Source: Paracoccus albus (GTDB taxonomy: Bacteria; Pseudomonadota; Alphaproteobacteria; Rhodobacterales; Rhodobacteraceae). From it: a DNA stretch of 64,000 nt. Made by a program: the position numbers and the translations under genes. The stretch is taken from positions 2,954,501-3,018,500 of the forward strand of contig NZ_CP115775.1 of the NCBI RefSeq assembly GCF_027913035.1. Reading direction: 5' to 3'. The notes under the pieces are model-generated. The model saw only the letters and a list, made by a program, of their open reading frames with translations. It made no database searches and was not told where the DNA came from. Positions 26,903-36,847 of the stretch are shown piece by piece (the first letter of the stretch is position 1; every line of letters starts with the position of its first letter).

Positions 26903-28053
26903 TTGCTGACTGGCAATATGGCGGCTTCGGCCTTTATGTGCATTGGCCCTTTTGCACATCGAAATGCCCCTATTGTGACTTCAACAGTCATGTTGCCACG
27001 TCGATCGACCAGACACGCTGGCTGAACGCCTATCGCAGCGAAATCGCCCGCGTTGGCGCCCTTACCCCCAACCGCGTCCTAAGCAGCATTTTCTTCGGCG
27101 GTGGCACGCCTTCACTGATGGCGCCCAAAACGGTCGCTGGTGTGATCGAAGCCGCGCGTGAGAACTGGACCTTCGCCAACGATATCGAGATCACGATGGA
27201 GGCCAATCCCGGCTCTGTCGAGGCTGGCCGGTTCAGGGGCTATGCCGACGCAGGCGTCAACCGTCTATCCTTGGGTGTTCAGGCGCTGAACGACGACGAT
27301 CTGCGACGGCTTGGCCGTATGCACAGCACAGCAGAGGCCCGCGCCGCATTTGATCTGGCAAAGTCGGTATTCTCTCGCGTCAGCTTCGACCTTATCTATG
27401 CACGGCAACGCCAGTCTGCGGATGCGTGGCGCGCAGAACTGGATGAGGCGCTGTCGATGGCCGTGGATCATCTTTCGCTCTACCAGCTGACGATTGAGGA
27501 CGGGACGGTCTTCGGGGCCCGTCACGCGGCGGGAAAGCTACCGGGTTTGCCGACTGACGATCTGGCCGCAGATATGTATCTGGAGACGCAAGGCTTCCTT
27601 AATGAGCGTGGAATGCCTGCCTATGAGGTGTCAAACCACGCCGTTACGAACGCTGAATCCAAGCACAACCTGATCTATTGGCGGCAGGGCGATTGGGCGG
27701 GTATCGGACCGGGCGCACACGGGCGGTTAGGGTTGAATGGCAGCAGGTTTGCCATGGTTGCAGAGATGACGCCCGGTGGCTGGCTGGATCGGGTCGAGAC
27801 GCTTGGCAGTGGGGACATCGAATCCGAACGACAAGCGAATGATGAGGTCGCGACGGAGTATCTTCTGATGGCCATGCGCCTGTCAGAAGGTATGGATCTT
27901 CGCCGGTTCAAAGCAAAGGGCGGATTGCTGGATCACCCCCGCCTGTCGCGGCTCGTCGAAGATGGTTTGGTAGAGGTTGACGCAGATCGCATTCGTGCAA
28001 CGACGCTTGGTCGCCCCGTTCTGAACTATATCTTGCGTGAGATGGCCGCATGA
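26899..28053 (+). CDS. hemW: radical SAM heme chaperone HemW
   Basis: HemW is a coproporphyrinogen III oxidase-like radical SAM protein that binds heme and delivers it to targets. The 384-residue protein has the CTSKCPYC cluster motif near residue 18, GGGTPSLM in the SAM region, MEANPGSVEAGRF and RLSLGVQALNDDDLRRLGR, and the HemN_C domain at the end. The cysteine spacing CxxxCxxC fits the family. True HemN features such as the extra N-terminal residues are missing, so HemW is preferred. Confidence 0.93.
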   Translation: MIADWQYGGFGLYVHWPFCTSKCPYCDFNSHVATSIDQTRWLNAYRSEIARVGALTPNRVLSSIFFGGGTPSLMAPKTVAGVIEAARENWTFANDIEITMEANPGSVEAGRFRGYADAGVNRLSLGVQALNDDDLRRLGRMHSTAEARAAFDLAKSVFSRVSFDLIYARQRQSADAWRAELDEALSMAVDHLSLYQLTIEDGTVFGARHAAGKLPGLPTDDLAADMYLETQGFLNERGMPAYEVSNHAVTNAESKHNLIYWRQGDWAGIGPGAHGRLGLNGSRFAMVAEMTPGGWLDRVETLGSGDIESERQANDEVATEYLLMAMRLSEGMDLRRFKAKGGLLDHPRLSRLVEDGLVEVDADRIRATTLGRPVLNYILREMAA

Positions 28054-28406
28054 AACGCATTATATTGTTATCCGTCGGCTGGGTGGCTGTCGGTTGTGCG
28101 CTGATCGGTTTGTTCCTGCCGATCATTCCGACCGTGCCCTTTCTGCTCGTGGCGCTATGGGCCTTCGGCCAATCGTCCGAACGACTTCGCCAGAGGATAT
28201 TATCCGACCCCGTCTTCGGCCCGGATATACGAAAGTGGCAAGAGCGTGGCGCGATCCGCCGCTCTGCCAAAATCTTCGCGACACTGGCTATGGCTGGTAG
28301 CGTGGTTCTCGCGTTCTGGTTCGGCGTGCCAATACTGATTGTATCAGTTCAATCACTCATACTGTTCTGCGTCGCGATTTTCATCGTGTCGCGACCGGAA
28401 GCTTAA
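28050..28406 (+). CDS. YbaN/DUF454 inner-membrane protein
   Basis: A 118-residue membrane protein with three to four predicted spans. It shows the DUF454 pattern GCALIGLFLPIIPTVPFLLV at the N-terminus and FGPDIRKWQERGAIRRSAK in the middle. Function is unknown. It overlaps hemW by 4 bases and ends 4 bases into the convergent parB. Confidence 0.88.
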   Translation: MKRIILLSVGWVAVGCALIGLFLPIIPTVPFLLVALWAFGQSSERLRQRILSDPVFGPDIRKWQERGAIRRSAKIFATLAMAGSVVLAFWFGVPILIVSVQSLILFCVAIFIVSRPEA

Positions 28407-29272
28407 ACGCCGGCCGACAGCACCTGGCACAGCTTATCCAGCTGTTCCAAGTCGCGATAGCTGATCACCAGCTGACCGCCCTCTCCTGCCTGCTTGATCT
28501 GCACCTTCATTTTCAGAGTCGCAGAAAGGTCGCCTTCCAATGCGCGCGTATCTGCATCTTTCTCGGCCCGCTTGGATGGTTTGGCCGTCGCACCGTCCTT
28601 TTCACGCATCAGCGCCTCGACCGCGCGAACAGACAAGTCTTTGTCGATGATCTTCCTGGCCAGCGGAACCGGGTTTTCGGCAGTCACAAGCGCACGGGCA
28701 TGACCGGCCGATAGCTTCTCATCACGAACCCACTCCTGCACCTGATCCGGCAGGTTCAGGAGACGAAGAAGGTTAGCAATGTGGCTGCGGCTTTTGCCAA
28801 GGGCTTCGGCGAGCTTATCTTGCGTGTGTCCGAAACGTGTCATCAGCTGCTTGTAAGAGGCAGCCTCATCAATCGCATTCAAATCGGCCCGCTGGATGTT
28901 CTCGATGATCGCAACTTCCAGCATCTCTTCGTCGCTGAAACCGCGTACCAGAACAGGCAACTCGTGCAGCTGCGCCATCTGGGCGGCGCGCCAACGCCGT
29001 TCGCCAGCGACGATCTGATAGATTTGGTCATCGTCAGGATGCTTCCGGACAATCAGCGGCTGAATAACGCCCCGATGCCGGATCGAATCGGCAAGCTCCG
29101 CCAGAGCGGATTGATCGAATACTCGGCGCGGCTGATCCGGGTTTGGCGTAACTTGTTCGATGGGAACCGTAAGCGTTCCCTCTTTAGCGGCCGGCGCATT
29201 ATCCTCGGTCTGCAAGTCGGCCATCAGTGCCGACAATCCCCGCCCTAAACTGCTGCGCTTGCCTTGGCTCAT
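28403..29272 (-). CDS. parB: chromosome partitioning protein ParB
   Basis: ParB binds parS sites, spreads by CTP-dependent clamping and loads SMC. The 289-residue protein has NPDQPRRVFDQSALAELADS, IVAGERRWRAAQMAQL (the CTP-binding GERR motif) and the helix-turn-helix region GHTQDKLAEALGKSRSHIAN. The C-terminal dimerisation part is present. Two perfect parS sites lie 1.3 and 3.2 kb upstream within rsmG and mnmG. It overlaps parA by 4 bases. Confidence 0.97.
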   Translation of the reverse strand: MSQGKRSSLGRGLSALMADLQTEDNAPAAKEGTLTVPIEQVTPNPDQPRRVFDQSALAELADSIRHRGVIQPLIVRKHPDDDQIYQIVAGERRWRAAQMAQLHELPVLVRGFSDEEMLEVAIIENIQRADLNAIDEAASYKQLMTRFGHTQDKLAEALGKSRSHIANLLRLLNLPDQVQEWVRDEKLSAGHARALVTAENPVPLARKIIDKDLSVRAVEALMREKDGATAKPSKRAEKDADTRALEGDLSATLKMKVQIKQAGEGGQLVISYRDLEQLDKLCQVLSAGV

Positions 29273-30057
29273 TGACGCATTTCCTTTTGTCTGTTCAGAA
29301 ATTCAGTAGCGAAAGCCCTGTAGGCCCTACTGCCCGTCGACCCTGGATCATACATGGTAACTGGCAAGCCATGCGAGGGAGCCTCTGAAATACGCACATT
29401 CCGGGGAATGATGGTTTTGTAAACCAGCTCACCCAACGTTGCCCTCGCATCCGCCTCCACCTGCTGAGACAGGTTGTTCCTGCCATCATACATGGTCATC
29501 ACCACGCCATCGAGGCGGAGCGCCGGGTTGGCGCCCTGCCGAACCTCTCGCACCGTCATAAGAAGCTGGGACAGTCCTTCAAGCGCATAAAATTCTGCCT
29601 GCAATGGCACGAGCACCGAGTCTGCGGCCACGAGGGCATTTACCGTTAGCAATCCCAAGGCCGGCGGACAATCGATGAGGATAAACTGTTCGTCGTCAAC
29701 CTCATTTATGGCTGCCTTCAGCAGCTCAATCCGCTTCGGCCGGTCAGAAAAGTCAATATCGCCAGAGCTGAGATCCGGCGTAGACGGGACGAGCCTCAGG
29801 TTTTTCACACTAGTATCGATCCTGACCCGCTGCAAACTTTGGCTGCCTGCAAGCACGTCATAAGACGTAGCTTCCCTTCCCTTGATTGAACAACCCACAC
29901 CGGTGGACGCGTTGCCCTGTGGGTCAAGGTCGATGATCAAGGTCGAACTGCCCCGCGCCGCCAGTTCCGCGCCCAGATTAACAGCAGTCGTCGTTTTGCC
30001 CACGCCACCTTTTTGGTTGGCAACGGCGATTACCATGGGCTTAGTCATTTGGTTCAA
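29269..30057 (-). CDS. parA: chromosome partitioning ATPase ParA
   Basis: ParA is the DNA-binding ATPase that drives origin segregation with ParB. The 262-residue protein has the deviant Walker A KGGVGKTTTAVNLGAEL near residue 16, Walker A' IDLDPQGNASTGVG and the Walker B-type FILIDCPPALGLLTVNAL. It overlaps rsmG by 17 bases and parB by 4, in the minus-strand operon that begins with rho or mnmE. Confidence 0.97.
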   Translation of the reverse strand: MNQMTKPMVIAVANQKGGVGKTTTAVNLGAELAARGSSTLIIDLDPQGNASTGVGCSIKGREATSYDVLAGSQSLQRVRIDTSVKNLRLVPSTPDLSSGDIDFSDRPKRIELLKAAINEVDDEQFILIDCPPALGLLTVNALVAADSVLVPLQAEFYALEGLSQLLMTVREVRQGANPALRLDGVVMTMYDGRNNLSQQVEADARATLGELVYKTIIPRNVRISEAPSHGLPVTMYDPGSTGSRAYRAFATEFLNRQKEMRQ

Positions 30058-30634
30058 TATTCCTCAATTTCAGCACCGCCGCTTCCGGATCGGTCGCACT
30101 TTGAAAGCTGTCGAGTTCGAACGACCACCCCTTCCGCGCGGCCTCAACTTCGGCCTTCCAAGATCGCCCCTTCATTAGCCAAGCCTCGCCGTCCAGTGCA
30201 AGCTGCCGATGGAGTGTCGGCATCAATTTATCGAGGGCGGCGAGCGCTCTCGCGCTTACGAAGTCGTATTTTCCGGGATCAAGTGTCTCTATCCTTGTGT
30301 TTTTTACGCTAAGCTTGTTCAGACCGAGTTCACGCTTCACGGTGCTGAGAAAGGCAGCTTTTCGTTTATCGCTCTCCGCCAGAATAATCGCCAATGGGAT
30401 ATTCCTTGCCAGAATCGCTAAAACGATCCCGGGAAGGCCCCCGCCGCTACCCAGATCAAGCCAAGTTCCCATTTTGGGGCGAGACAGCTGAAAAATCTGC
30501 GCTGAATCAGCTATATGCCGATTGTATAGGTCCGATATTGTCGCTGGCGCTACAAGGTTAATTGTCGGATTCCACTTTCGGATTAGGTCTGCGTAAACTT
30601 GGAAAAGCTCAGTTGTTTCACGTGAAACATTCAT
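30041..30634 (-). CDS. rsmG: 16S rRNA (guanine-N7) methyltransferase RsmG
   Basis: RsmG methylates G527 of 16S rRNA. The 197-residue protein has the SAM-binding [20 protein letters not shown] and the preceding RHIADSAQI motif. Its first codons ([11 protein letters not shown]) are encoded by a perfect parS palindrome, so the peptide NVSRET is dictated by the DNA site. The start overlaps the mnmG stop by 4 bases. Confidence 0.96.
   Translation of the reverse strand: MNVSRETTELFQVYADLIRKWNPTINLVAPATISDLYNRHIADSAQIFQLSRPKMGTWLDLGSGGGLPGIVLAILARNIPLAIILAESDKRKAAFLSTVKRELGLNKLSVKNTRIETLDPGKYDFVSARALAALDKLMPTLHRQLALDGEAWLMKGRSWKAEVEAARKGWSFELDSFQSATDPEAAVLKLRNIEPND
30614..30629. promoter_or_regulatory. 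parS: parS centromere site inside the 5' end of rsmG
   Basis: TGTTTCACGTGAAACA is the exact 16-bp palindrome bound by ParB in most bacteria. It covers codons 2 to 7 of rsmG on the minus strand. ParB and ParA genes lie immediately downstream. Confidence 0.95.
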
Positions 30635-32481
30635 CTTGCACGACCGACCTTCTGAGTTGTCGCGATAAGAAGCGCGAGAGCCGCTGGCGTCATCCCTTCA
30701 ATGCGCGCTGCTGAGGCAATAGATTGAGGTCTGATCGACGACAATTTGCCCTGAAGTTCATTAGACAGACCGGATAGTTGCGAATAGTCCAAATTTGCGG
30801 GTATGCCCAGTGCTTCCTCTCGCCGAAGAGATTCTGCCTCGCGGCGTTGCCGCGCTTCATATTGGCTGTACAGCGCATCCGTCTTTATTTGGCGTTCCGT
30901 AGCCTCGTCCAGAATCGGCATACCCGGCCAAAGCCGCCTGATGTCGGAAAAAGAAACATCCGTCATCGCAAGTAGCTCAAAAGGCGTACGTCGCCGACCG
31001 TCTTTGCCTGCGTTGACACCGGATTCGGAAAGCTGCTTCGCTGTGAAATCAACTGAGGTAAGTGCGTGCTTCGCTCCGCTTATGCGGCTCATTTTCTCTT
31101 CAAATACCCTTTCCCGTTCTTCCCCCACGCATCCAAGCGCGATGCCCCTAGCCGTAAGTCGCTGATCAGCGTTGTCTGCCCGCAACGTCAGACGGAACTC
31201 CGCCCGAGAGGTAAACATTCGATACGGCTCGGTCGCGCCCCTAGTCGTCAGATCGTCTACCATTACGCCAATGTATGATTCGGTACGGCTGAGGTTCACC
31301 GGCTCCTCCGAAGCGGCGTTCAGCCCAGCCAGAAGCCCTTGGGCGGCGGCCTCCTCGTACCCTGTCGTCCCATTGATCTGGCCGGCAAGGAACAAACCCT
31401 TAAAATCTCTTAATTCCAGGCAGTCATTCAGAGCGCGAGGATCGACGTAGTCATATTCAACAGCATAGCCTGGTTGCAGTATTTTTGCCGATTGGAGACC
31501 GACGATTGAATGAACATATTCCTCCTGAACCACGACCGGCAACGACGTTGAGATGCCATTCGGGTAAATAACATCAGTTTCCAGTCCTTCGGGCTCCAGG
31601 AAGATTTGATGTGAGTCCTTGTCGGAGAAGCGATGAATCTTGTCTTCTATTGATGGACAATAGCGCGGTCCGACACCTTCGATGCGCCCACCATACATCG
31701 CCGAACGGTGTAAATTATCCCGAATAATATCGTGGGTGCGGCTGTTGGTGTGTGTTACGCCGCACTCAACCTGCCTTAATACAGGACCCTTACTCATAAA
31801 AGATAGCATTTCAGGGTCGCTGTCGCCTGGCTGGGTTCCGACTTCTTGCCAGTCAATAGTTTTGCCATCAATACGTGGTGGCGTACCAGTTTTCAATCGG
31901 CCAAAAGAAACACCAAGATCCCGAATTTGATCGGCGAGCATATTCGACGATGTGTCACCCCAGCGGCCAGCATGCCGTTTCTCTTCCCCTATATGGATAA
32001 GGCCGTTCAAGAACGTACCCGTCGTCAAAACAACCTTGGGTGCAGCCAAATGACCATCTGAAAGCCGAACACCCCGGATAACCCCGCCATCCACATTCAG
32101 CCCCAATACCTCGCCGAATATGATAGAAACGCCAGGCAGAGCCTTTATCGCTGCATTGGCAGCCCTTCGATAGGCGTACCGGTCGGCCTGCGTGCGCGGT
32201 CCTTGCACTGCCGGACCCTTCCGCCGGTTAAGAAGCCTATATTGAATGCCAGCGGCGTCAGCCAGCTTACCCATCAGGCCATCTAGCGCATCTATTTCCC
32301 GAACAAGATGTCCTTTGCCAAGCCCACCAATCGCCGGATTGCATGACATAGTGCCAATATCGCGCTCGGTCATCGTCACCAACGCGACCTTTTTGCCCAT
32401 CCGCGACACCGCGGCGGCCGCCTCGACACCCGCATGGCCACCACCAACAACTATTACATCGAAATGTTTCACGTGAAACAC
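30631..32481 (-). CDS. mnmG: tRNA uridine-5-carboxymethylaminomethyl modification enzyme MnmG (GidA)
   Basis: MnmG works with MnmE to modify wobble U34 of several tRNAs, using FAD. The 616-residue protein has the FAD loop [20 protein letters not shown] at the N-terminus, the [20 protein letters not shown] signature and [20 protein letters not shown]. The first residues MFHVKHF are encoded across a second perfect parS. It starts 3 bases after mnmE and is coupled to rsmG. Confidence 0.98.
   Translation of the reverse strand: MFHVKHFDVIVVGGGHAGVEAAAAVSRMGKKVALVTMTERDIGTMSCNPAIGGLGKGHLVREIDALDGLMGKLADAAGIQYRLLNRRKGPAVQGPRTQADRYAYRRAANAAIKALPGVSIIFGEVLGLNVDGGVIRGVRLSDGHLAAPKVVLTTGTFLNGLIHIGEEKRHAGRWGDTSSNMLADQIRDLGVSFGRLKTGTPPRIDGKTIDWQEVGTQPGDSDPEMLSFMSKGPVLRQVECGVTHTNSRTHDIIRDNLHRSAMYGGRIEGVGPRYCPSIEDKIHRFSDKDSHQIFLEPEGLETDVIYPNGISTSLPVVVQEEYVHSIVGLQSAKILQPGYAVEYDYVDPRALNDCLELRDFKGLFLAGQINGTTGYEEAAAQGLLAGLNAASEEPVNLSRTESYIGVMVDDLTTRGATEPYRMFTSRAEFRLTLRADNADQRLTARGIALGCVGEERERVFEEKMSRISGAKHALTSVDFTAKQLSESGVNAGKDGRRRTPFELLAMTDVSFSDIRRLWPGMPILDEATERQIKTDALYSQYEARQRREAESLRREEALGIPANLDYSQLSGLSNELQGKLSSIRPQSIASAARIEGMTPAALALLIATTQKVGRAR
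32465..32480. promoter_or_regulatory. parS: parS centromere site inside the 5' end of mnmG
   Basis: A second perfect TGTTTCACGTGAAACA lies 1.85 kb from the first and overlaps the ATG of mnmG, giving the peptide MFHVKH. The same arrangement is known at the start of gidA in many alphaproteobacteria. Confidence 0.95.
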
Positions 32482-32484
32482 TCC

Positions 32485-33744
32485 CTACTTACCAACGCAA
32501 AATTTGCTGAACACTGCCCCAAGATAGTCTTCCACGTCGATTCTGCCAACCAATCTTTCAAGCTCCCGTGTCGCTATCCTGATCGAATCCATCGCTATCT
32601 CTGGGGGTAGGCCAAATGTATCTTGCAAAGCGTCAACTGCGACAGCCATAGCATCAGCTTGTCGCGCATGACTCGCAAGCCCGGTCTCTGAAAGTCGTGT
32701 GCGAAGCGATTCGTAGACCGCATCGAGAAGCTCTTCAATACCGGTACCAGTAACACTTGACACCGCGCCGGGCAGGCCTGTTATATCCCCCTTCGTCTCG
32801 ACCAGAATATCATCAGCGCAGCGAAGGTCAGCTACCTCAATCGGCACGGGACCAACAAAAATGCGCAAATCTGCTCCCTGCGCGCGCAATCTTGTGCGTT
32901 CAATTCCAATCGTTTCGACCATATCATCGGTATCGTGCAGGCCCGCTGTATCCAGAAAAGTGACCGGCAAACCATTCAAGTCGGCGCGAAACTCGACCAC
33001 GTCACGAGTGGTGCCCGGTTGATCGGTCACGATCGCGATATCGCGCCGCGCAATAGCGTTTAAAAGAGATGACTTGCCGGCATTCGGCGCCCCTACAAGA
33101 GCAACCTCAAAACCGTTTCGCAATCGCTCATTCGCAGGAAATGCCGAAACCTGATCGGCAATAGAGTCACGTACACCGGCGATAAGCACATCAAGGCCCG
33201 AAATCACATCATCCGGAATTTCTTCATCCGCAAAGTCAATCGAAGCGGTGATCTGCGCCCCTGCCTCGATCAAAGTCTCACGCCACCCATCGACGAGCCT
33301 ACCGAACGCACCGCTGTTTACTTCGACAGCCAACTTACGCTGAGCTTCGGTTTCCGCTGACAGAAGGTCCGAAAGTCCTTCTACTTCAACAAGATCCATT
33401 CTCCCGGAAATAAAACTACGTAGCGTAAATTCACCCGGTTTCGCCTTCCGCAAACCGCGACTTTCCAAGGCGGACTCCAGCCGCTTTACGACAACCGGCG
33501 CCCCATGAAGCTGGATCTCGCAGCTTTCCTCGCCTGTGAAACTGGCACCCTCATCGAACCTCACCACCAAGGCGCTGTCGATCAACTCATCCCCGTCACG
33601 AACCGAGCGGAGGTAACAATAGCGCGATTCAGGCAGTCGGCCGCAGATATCTTCGGTCACGCGTCGCGCGTCCGGGCCGCTCAACCGGATAATCGACACA
33701 CCGCCACGCCCTGGTGGTGTCGCTTCTGCAAAAATCGTGTCCAA
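32485..33744 (-). CDS. mnmE: tRNA modification GTPase MnmE
   Basis: MnmE is the potassium-activated GTPase partner of MnmG. The 419-residue protein has the N-terminal formyl-THF-binding domain (ATPPGRGGVSIIRLSG, KPGEFTLRSFISGRMDL), the G domain with GAPNAGKSSLLNAIARRD and TDQPGTTRDVVEF, and the helical C-terminus ending FCVGK, which keeps the catalytic Cys of the usual C-[IVL]-GK end. It lies between rho (6-base gap) and mnmG. The length is slightly short of the 430-460 usual for the family, which fits alphaproteobacteria. Confidence 0.97.
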   Translation of the reverse strand: MDTIFAEATPPGRGGVSIIRLSGPDARRVTEDICGRLPESRYCYLRSVRDGDELIDSALVVRFDEGASFTGEESCEIQLHGAPVVVKRLESALESRGLRKAKPGEFTLRSFISGRMDLVEVEGLSDLLSAETEAQRKLAVEVNSGAFGRLVDGWRETLIEAGAQITASIDFADEEIPDDVISGLDVLIAGVRDSIADQVSAFPANERLRNGFEVALVGAPNAGKSSLLNAIARRDIAIVTDQPGTTRDVVEFRADLNGLPVTFLDTAGLHDTDDMVETIGIERTRLRAQGADLRIFVGPVPIEVADLRCADDILVETKGDITGLPGAVSSVTGTGIEELLDAVYESLRTRLSETGLASHARQADAMAVAVDALQDTFGLPPEIAMDSIRIATRELERLVGRIDVEDYLGAVFSKFCVGK

Positions 33745-33750
33745 GGTTCA

Positions 33751-35022
33751 TCACGCGTTCATAGACTCGAAGAAATCAGCGTTATTCTTGGTCTGCTTCA
33801 GTTTTGAGATCAGGAACTCGACAGCATCGGTCGTGCCCATCGGGTTAAGGATGCGACGCAACAGATATGTCTTCTGCAGATCTTTCGCATCGACCAGGAG
33901 TTCTTCTTTCCGCGTACCGGATTTCAAAATATCCATAGCGGGGAAGACACGCTTGTCGGCAACCTTACGGTCAAGGACGATCTCGCTGTTACCGGTGCCT
34001 TTAAATTCTTCAAAGATGACCTCATCCATCCGCGAACCAGTATCAATCAGCGCGGTCGCAATGATAGTCAGCGAACCGCCCTCTTCGATATTACGTGCAG
34101 CACCAAAGAAGCGCTTCGGTCGCTGCAACGCATTGGCATCAACACCACCGGTAAGCACCTTACCTGAGGACGGCACCACAGTATTGAACGCTCTACCAAG
34201 TCTGGTGATAGAATCCAAAAGGATCACAACATCTCGTTTATGCTCAACCAGACGCTTGGCTTTCTCGATCACCATTTCCGAAACAGCGACGTGGCGTGTC
34301 GCTGGTTCGTCAAAGGTCGAGCTCACAACTTCGCCCCGAACAGAGCGCTGCATATCCGTAACTTCTTCCGGACGCTCGTCGATCAGCAACACGATCAAAT
34401 AGCATTCCGGGTGATTGCGTTCGATCGAATGCGCGATATTCTGCAGCAGAACCGTTTTACCCGTGCGCGGCGGCGCCACAATCAGTGAACGCTGACCCTT
34501 ACCGATCGGCGCAACCAGATCGATAATACGCGCCGAGCGGTCCTTGATCGTCGGATCGTCGATTTCCATCTGAAGCCGCTCATTCGGGTATAGCGGCGTC
34601 AGGTTGTCAAATGCCACCTTGTGGCGGGCGGTCTCGGGCTCTTCGAAATTGATCTTTTCAACTTTGGTAAGCGCAAAGTAGCGCTCATTATCGCCGGGCG
34701 CGCGGATCACACCTTCGACCGTGTCGCCGGTCCGCAGGGCGTGCTGGCGGATCATATCGGGGCTGACATAGATATCGTCTGGACCCGGCAGATAGTTCGC
34801 CTCGGTCGAGCGCAGGAAACCGAACCCATCCTGAACGACTTCAAGGACGCCATCACCGCCGATATCGTAACCATCCTCGGCATGCTCTTTCAGGATCGAG
34901 AACATCATCTCGCCCTTGCGCATAGTCGAAGCGTTCTCGATCTCCCATTCTTCGGCCATCGACAGAAGGTCCTTGGGGCTTTTCGCTTTCAGATCGGACA
35001 GATTCAGACGTTCATCGCTCAT
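33751..35022 (-). CDS. rho: transcription termination factor Rho
   Basis: Rho is the hexameric RNA helicase that ends transcription. The 423-residue protein has the N-terminal RNA-binding domain ([20 protein letters not shown]), Walker A in [19 protein letters not shown], Walker B in [18 protein letters not shown] and the Q/R loops further on. The ATG at 35022 ([12 protein letters not shown]) is chosen since the upstream in-frame ATG adds 12 unconserved residues. It opens the minus-strand run rho-mnmE-mnmG-rsmG-parA-parB. The 144-base gap to hemJ may hold its promoter. Confidence 0.98.
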   Translation of the reverse strand: MSDERLNLSDLKAKSPKDLLSMAEEWEIENASTMRKGEMMFSILKEHAEDGYDIGGDGVLEVVQDGFGFLRSTEANYLPGPDDIYVSPDMIRQHALRTGDTVEGVIRAPGDNERYFALTKVEKINFEEPETARHKVAFDNLTPLYPNERLQMEIDDPTIKDRSARIIDLVAPIGKGQRSLIVAPPRTGKTVLLQNIAHSIERNHPECYLIVLLIDERPEEVTDMQRSVRGEVVSSTFDEPATRHVAVSEMVIEKAKRLVEHKRDVVILLDSITRLGRAFNTVVPSSGKVLTGGVDANALQRPKRFFGAARNIEEGGSLTIIATALIDTGSRMDEVIFEEFKGTGNSEIVLDRKVADKRVFPAMDILKSGTRKEELLVDAKDLQKTYLLRRILNPMGTTDAVEFLISKLKQTKNNADFFESMNA

Positions 35023-35166
35023 TGCATCACCGCATAGCGCCCCGAATTTTCGAGGCATATTTCATTTCATTTGGAAAATATCCGCACCGGACGGCCGGAT
35101 CGTTGCGCGCCGCTTAGCCGAGGACACGATTCGAGTCAATCTTTGCCAGCAATTGGCGACCGCGTT

Positions 35167-35613
35167 TCAGAACTTCAAGACCACGGACAGCACAATGATG
35201 ACCATCAAGAGCGTCGGCAATTCGTTCATCATACGATAGGTTCGCCCGGAAAGCGCGTGACCAAGCTTCAATTGTCGCCTCTGACGCGCAAGCCACATAT
35301 GAAACCCAGTCATCGCAAGGACAGATGCACTCTTGGTCCAGGGCCAGATCATGGACCAGTCCACGATACCCGGTGTCAGAACGAGCAAGACACCAAACAG
35401 CCAACTGGCAATCATTGCAGGGTTCATGATCAGCCGCAGTAGCTTGTCTTCCATGATTACGAATGAAGCAGCAGGTTCACCGCCCGCTAGGCCTCTCTCG
35501 GCATGATAGACGAACAGCCTGGGCAGATAAAAAAGACCGGCCATCCACGAGACGACGGCCATGATATGTATGGCCTTGATCCAGGGGTAGATAGAACTGA
35601 GAAGACTGCCCAT
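35167..35613 (-). CDS. hemJ: protoporphyrinogen IX oxidase HemJ
   Basis: HemJ oxidises protoporphyrinogen IX in heme biosynthesis. The 148-residue integral membrane protein has four predicted spans, with the conserved His in YPWIKAIHIMAVVSWMAGL and the LLRLIMNPAMIASWLFG and WTKSASVLAMTGFHMWLA segments. In relatives hemE often lies nearby; it is not found in this window. The gene lies between rho and the putative replication origin, and its upstream region is the origin itself. Confidence 0.92.
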   Translation of the reverse strand: MGSLLSSIYPWIKAIHIMAVVSWMAGLFYLPRLFVYHAERGLAGGEPAASFVIMEDKLLRLIMNPAMIASWLFGVLLVLTPGIVDWSMIWPWTKSASVLAMTGFHMWLARQRRQLKLGHALSGRTYRMMNELPTLLMVIIVLSVVLKF

Positions 35614-35986
35614 GCTCTCTTCCTTTAATCATAAAGAAAGAAAGAAGAAAGATGATGTATTTGTAGGACCTGTGGGCGACAGGATTACCCGAATTTCCTT
35701 GCAATATCCACAAGCGAAACAGTTTAGAATTTTGAAAAATATAATAAAAACAATTTATTAAAATGAACCATATCGACAATCCACAAGCTGGGGATACACG
35801 CGGCTGCGTCATACCATTGTGGATAATTCAGCGTCGTTCTTGAAAGGTTCGCGAGGGATTTACACTGGCAGTCGCGGGCGCTTGCGGACTCACAGAATTG
35901 TCCACAGACTGATCCCGAAGGTTAGCAACACCGGGCGCTATGGTTTTCCCTTTCAACAGTTCCTAACAGGGGGTATCCAAGAGTTT
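35614..35986. other. oriC: putative chromosomal replication origin (oriC)
   Basis: This 373-base gap between divergent hemJ and aroE holds no gene. It contains one perfect DnaA box, TTATCCACA on the minus strand at 35818-35826, and three close matches: ATATCCACA at 35704-35712, CAATCCACA at 35777-35785 and TTGTCCACA at 35898-35906. A very AT-rich stretch (35719-35768, with AATATAATAAAAACAATTTATTA) lies between the first two boxes and could be the unwinding element. A polypurine GAAAGAAAGAAAGAAGAAAG tract begins at 35632. Nearby parAB, two parS sites, rsmG, mnmG and the hemJ/rho and aroE-coaE-dnaQ flanks match the origin region of other alphaproteobacteria. Function is inferred, not shown. Confidence 0.75.
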
Positions 35987-36847
35987 ATGACAGCCAGCAT
36001 ATCGAGCCATAGTGAACAAAACGTTCAGCATGCCCCACTGGCCGGGGTCATTGGCTGGCCGATTGCGCATTCACGCTCTCCCCGTTTGCACCGGCACTGG
36101 TTGGACCGCTATGATCTGCCCGGCGACTATATTCCGATACCCGTACGGCCAGAGCATCTGAGCGATGTGCTTCGAATGCTGCCAAAGATGGGCTTTGTCG
36201 GTGCCAACCTTACGATTCCGCATAAAGAGACAGCTCTTCAGATCGCTGACATCATTACGGATCGCGCGGCGCTGATCGGCGCGGCCAATACGCTGATTTT
36301 CCATGAGGACGGCAAGATACACGCCGACAATACCGATGGCTTCGGCTTCATCGCCAATTTGAAGCAACACGCCCCGGACTGGTCTGCGGCGCGGGGTGCG
36401 GCGGCGGTTATCGGTGCGGGCGGTGCGGCCCGCGCGGTTGTGGCCTCGCTTCTTGAAAGCGGCGCGCCAGAGCTGCGGATTACCAACCGCACGAAGATCC
36501 GGGCGGAGCAGATAAAGGCAGAGTTCGGCGCCAAAGTCGTTGTCTATGACTGGGCTCAAATCGGTAATATGCTGGACGGCGCGCATACCGTCGTCAATGC
36601 GACCTCGATGGGCATGACAGGAAAGCCACCCCTGCGCGTTCCATTTGACGCGCTTCAAAGCAGTGCTCTGGTAACGGACCTCGTTTACACCCCGCTGATG
36701 ACAGATTTTCTGACAGAGGCGCAGACACGAGGCTGCACGGTTGTGGACGGTTTGGGTATGCTACTGCATCAGGCCGCGCCGGGGTTTGAGCGGTGGTTCG
36801 GTCAACGGCCAGAGGTTGACGACGCATTGCGCCAGGCGGTCTTGTGA
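35987..36847 (+). CDS. aroE: shikimate dehydrogenase
   Basis: AroE reduces 3-dehydroshikimate with NADPH in the aromatic amino acid pathway. The 286-residue protein has the substrate-binding GVIGWPIAHSRSPRLHRHWL, the catalytic Lys in GANLTIPHKETAL and the NADPH loop VIGAGGAARAVVASLL. The ATG at 35987 is chosen because upstream codons run through the origin-like region and are not conserved. The stop overlaps the GTG of coaE by 4 bases. Confidence 0.97.
   Translation: MTASISSHSEQNVQHAPLAGVIGWPIAHSRSPRLHRHWLDRYDLPGDYIPIPVRPEHLSDVLRMLPKMGFVGANLTIPHKETALQIADIITDRAALIGAANTLIFHEDGKIHADNTDGFGFIANLKQHAPDWSAARGAAAVIGAGGAARAVVASLLESGAPELRITNRTKIRAEQIKAEFGAKVVVYDWAQIGNMLDGAHTVVNATSMGMTGKPPLRVPFDALQSSALVTDLVYTPLMTDFLTEAQTRGCTVVDGLGMLLHQAAPGFERWFGQRPEVDDALRQAVL

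Noticed and set aside
35614..35986. Extension of aroE to an upstream ATG at 35819 across this gap
   Set aside because: The added 56 residues are not conserved, run through the DnaA boxes and lack a ribosome site; the ATG at 35987 gives the usual AroE start.
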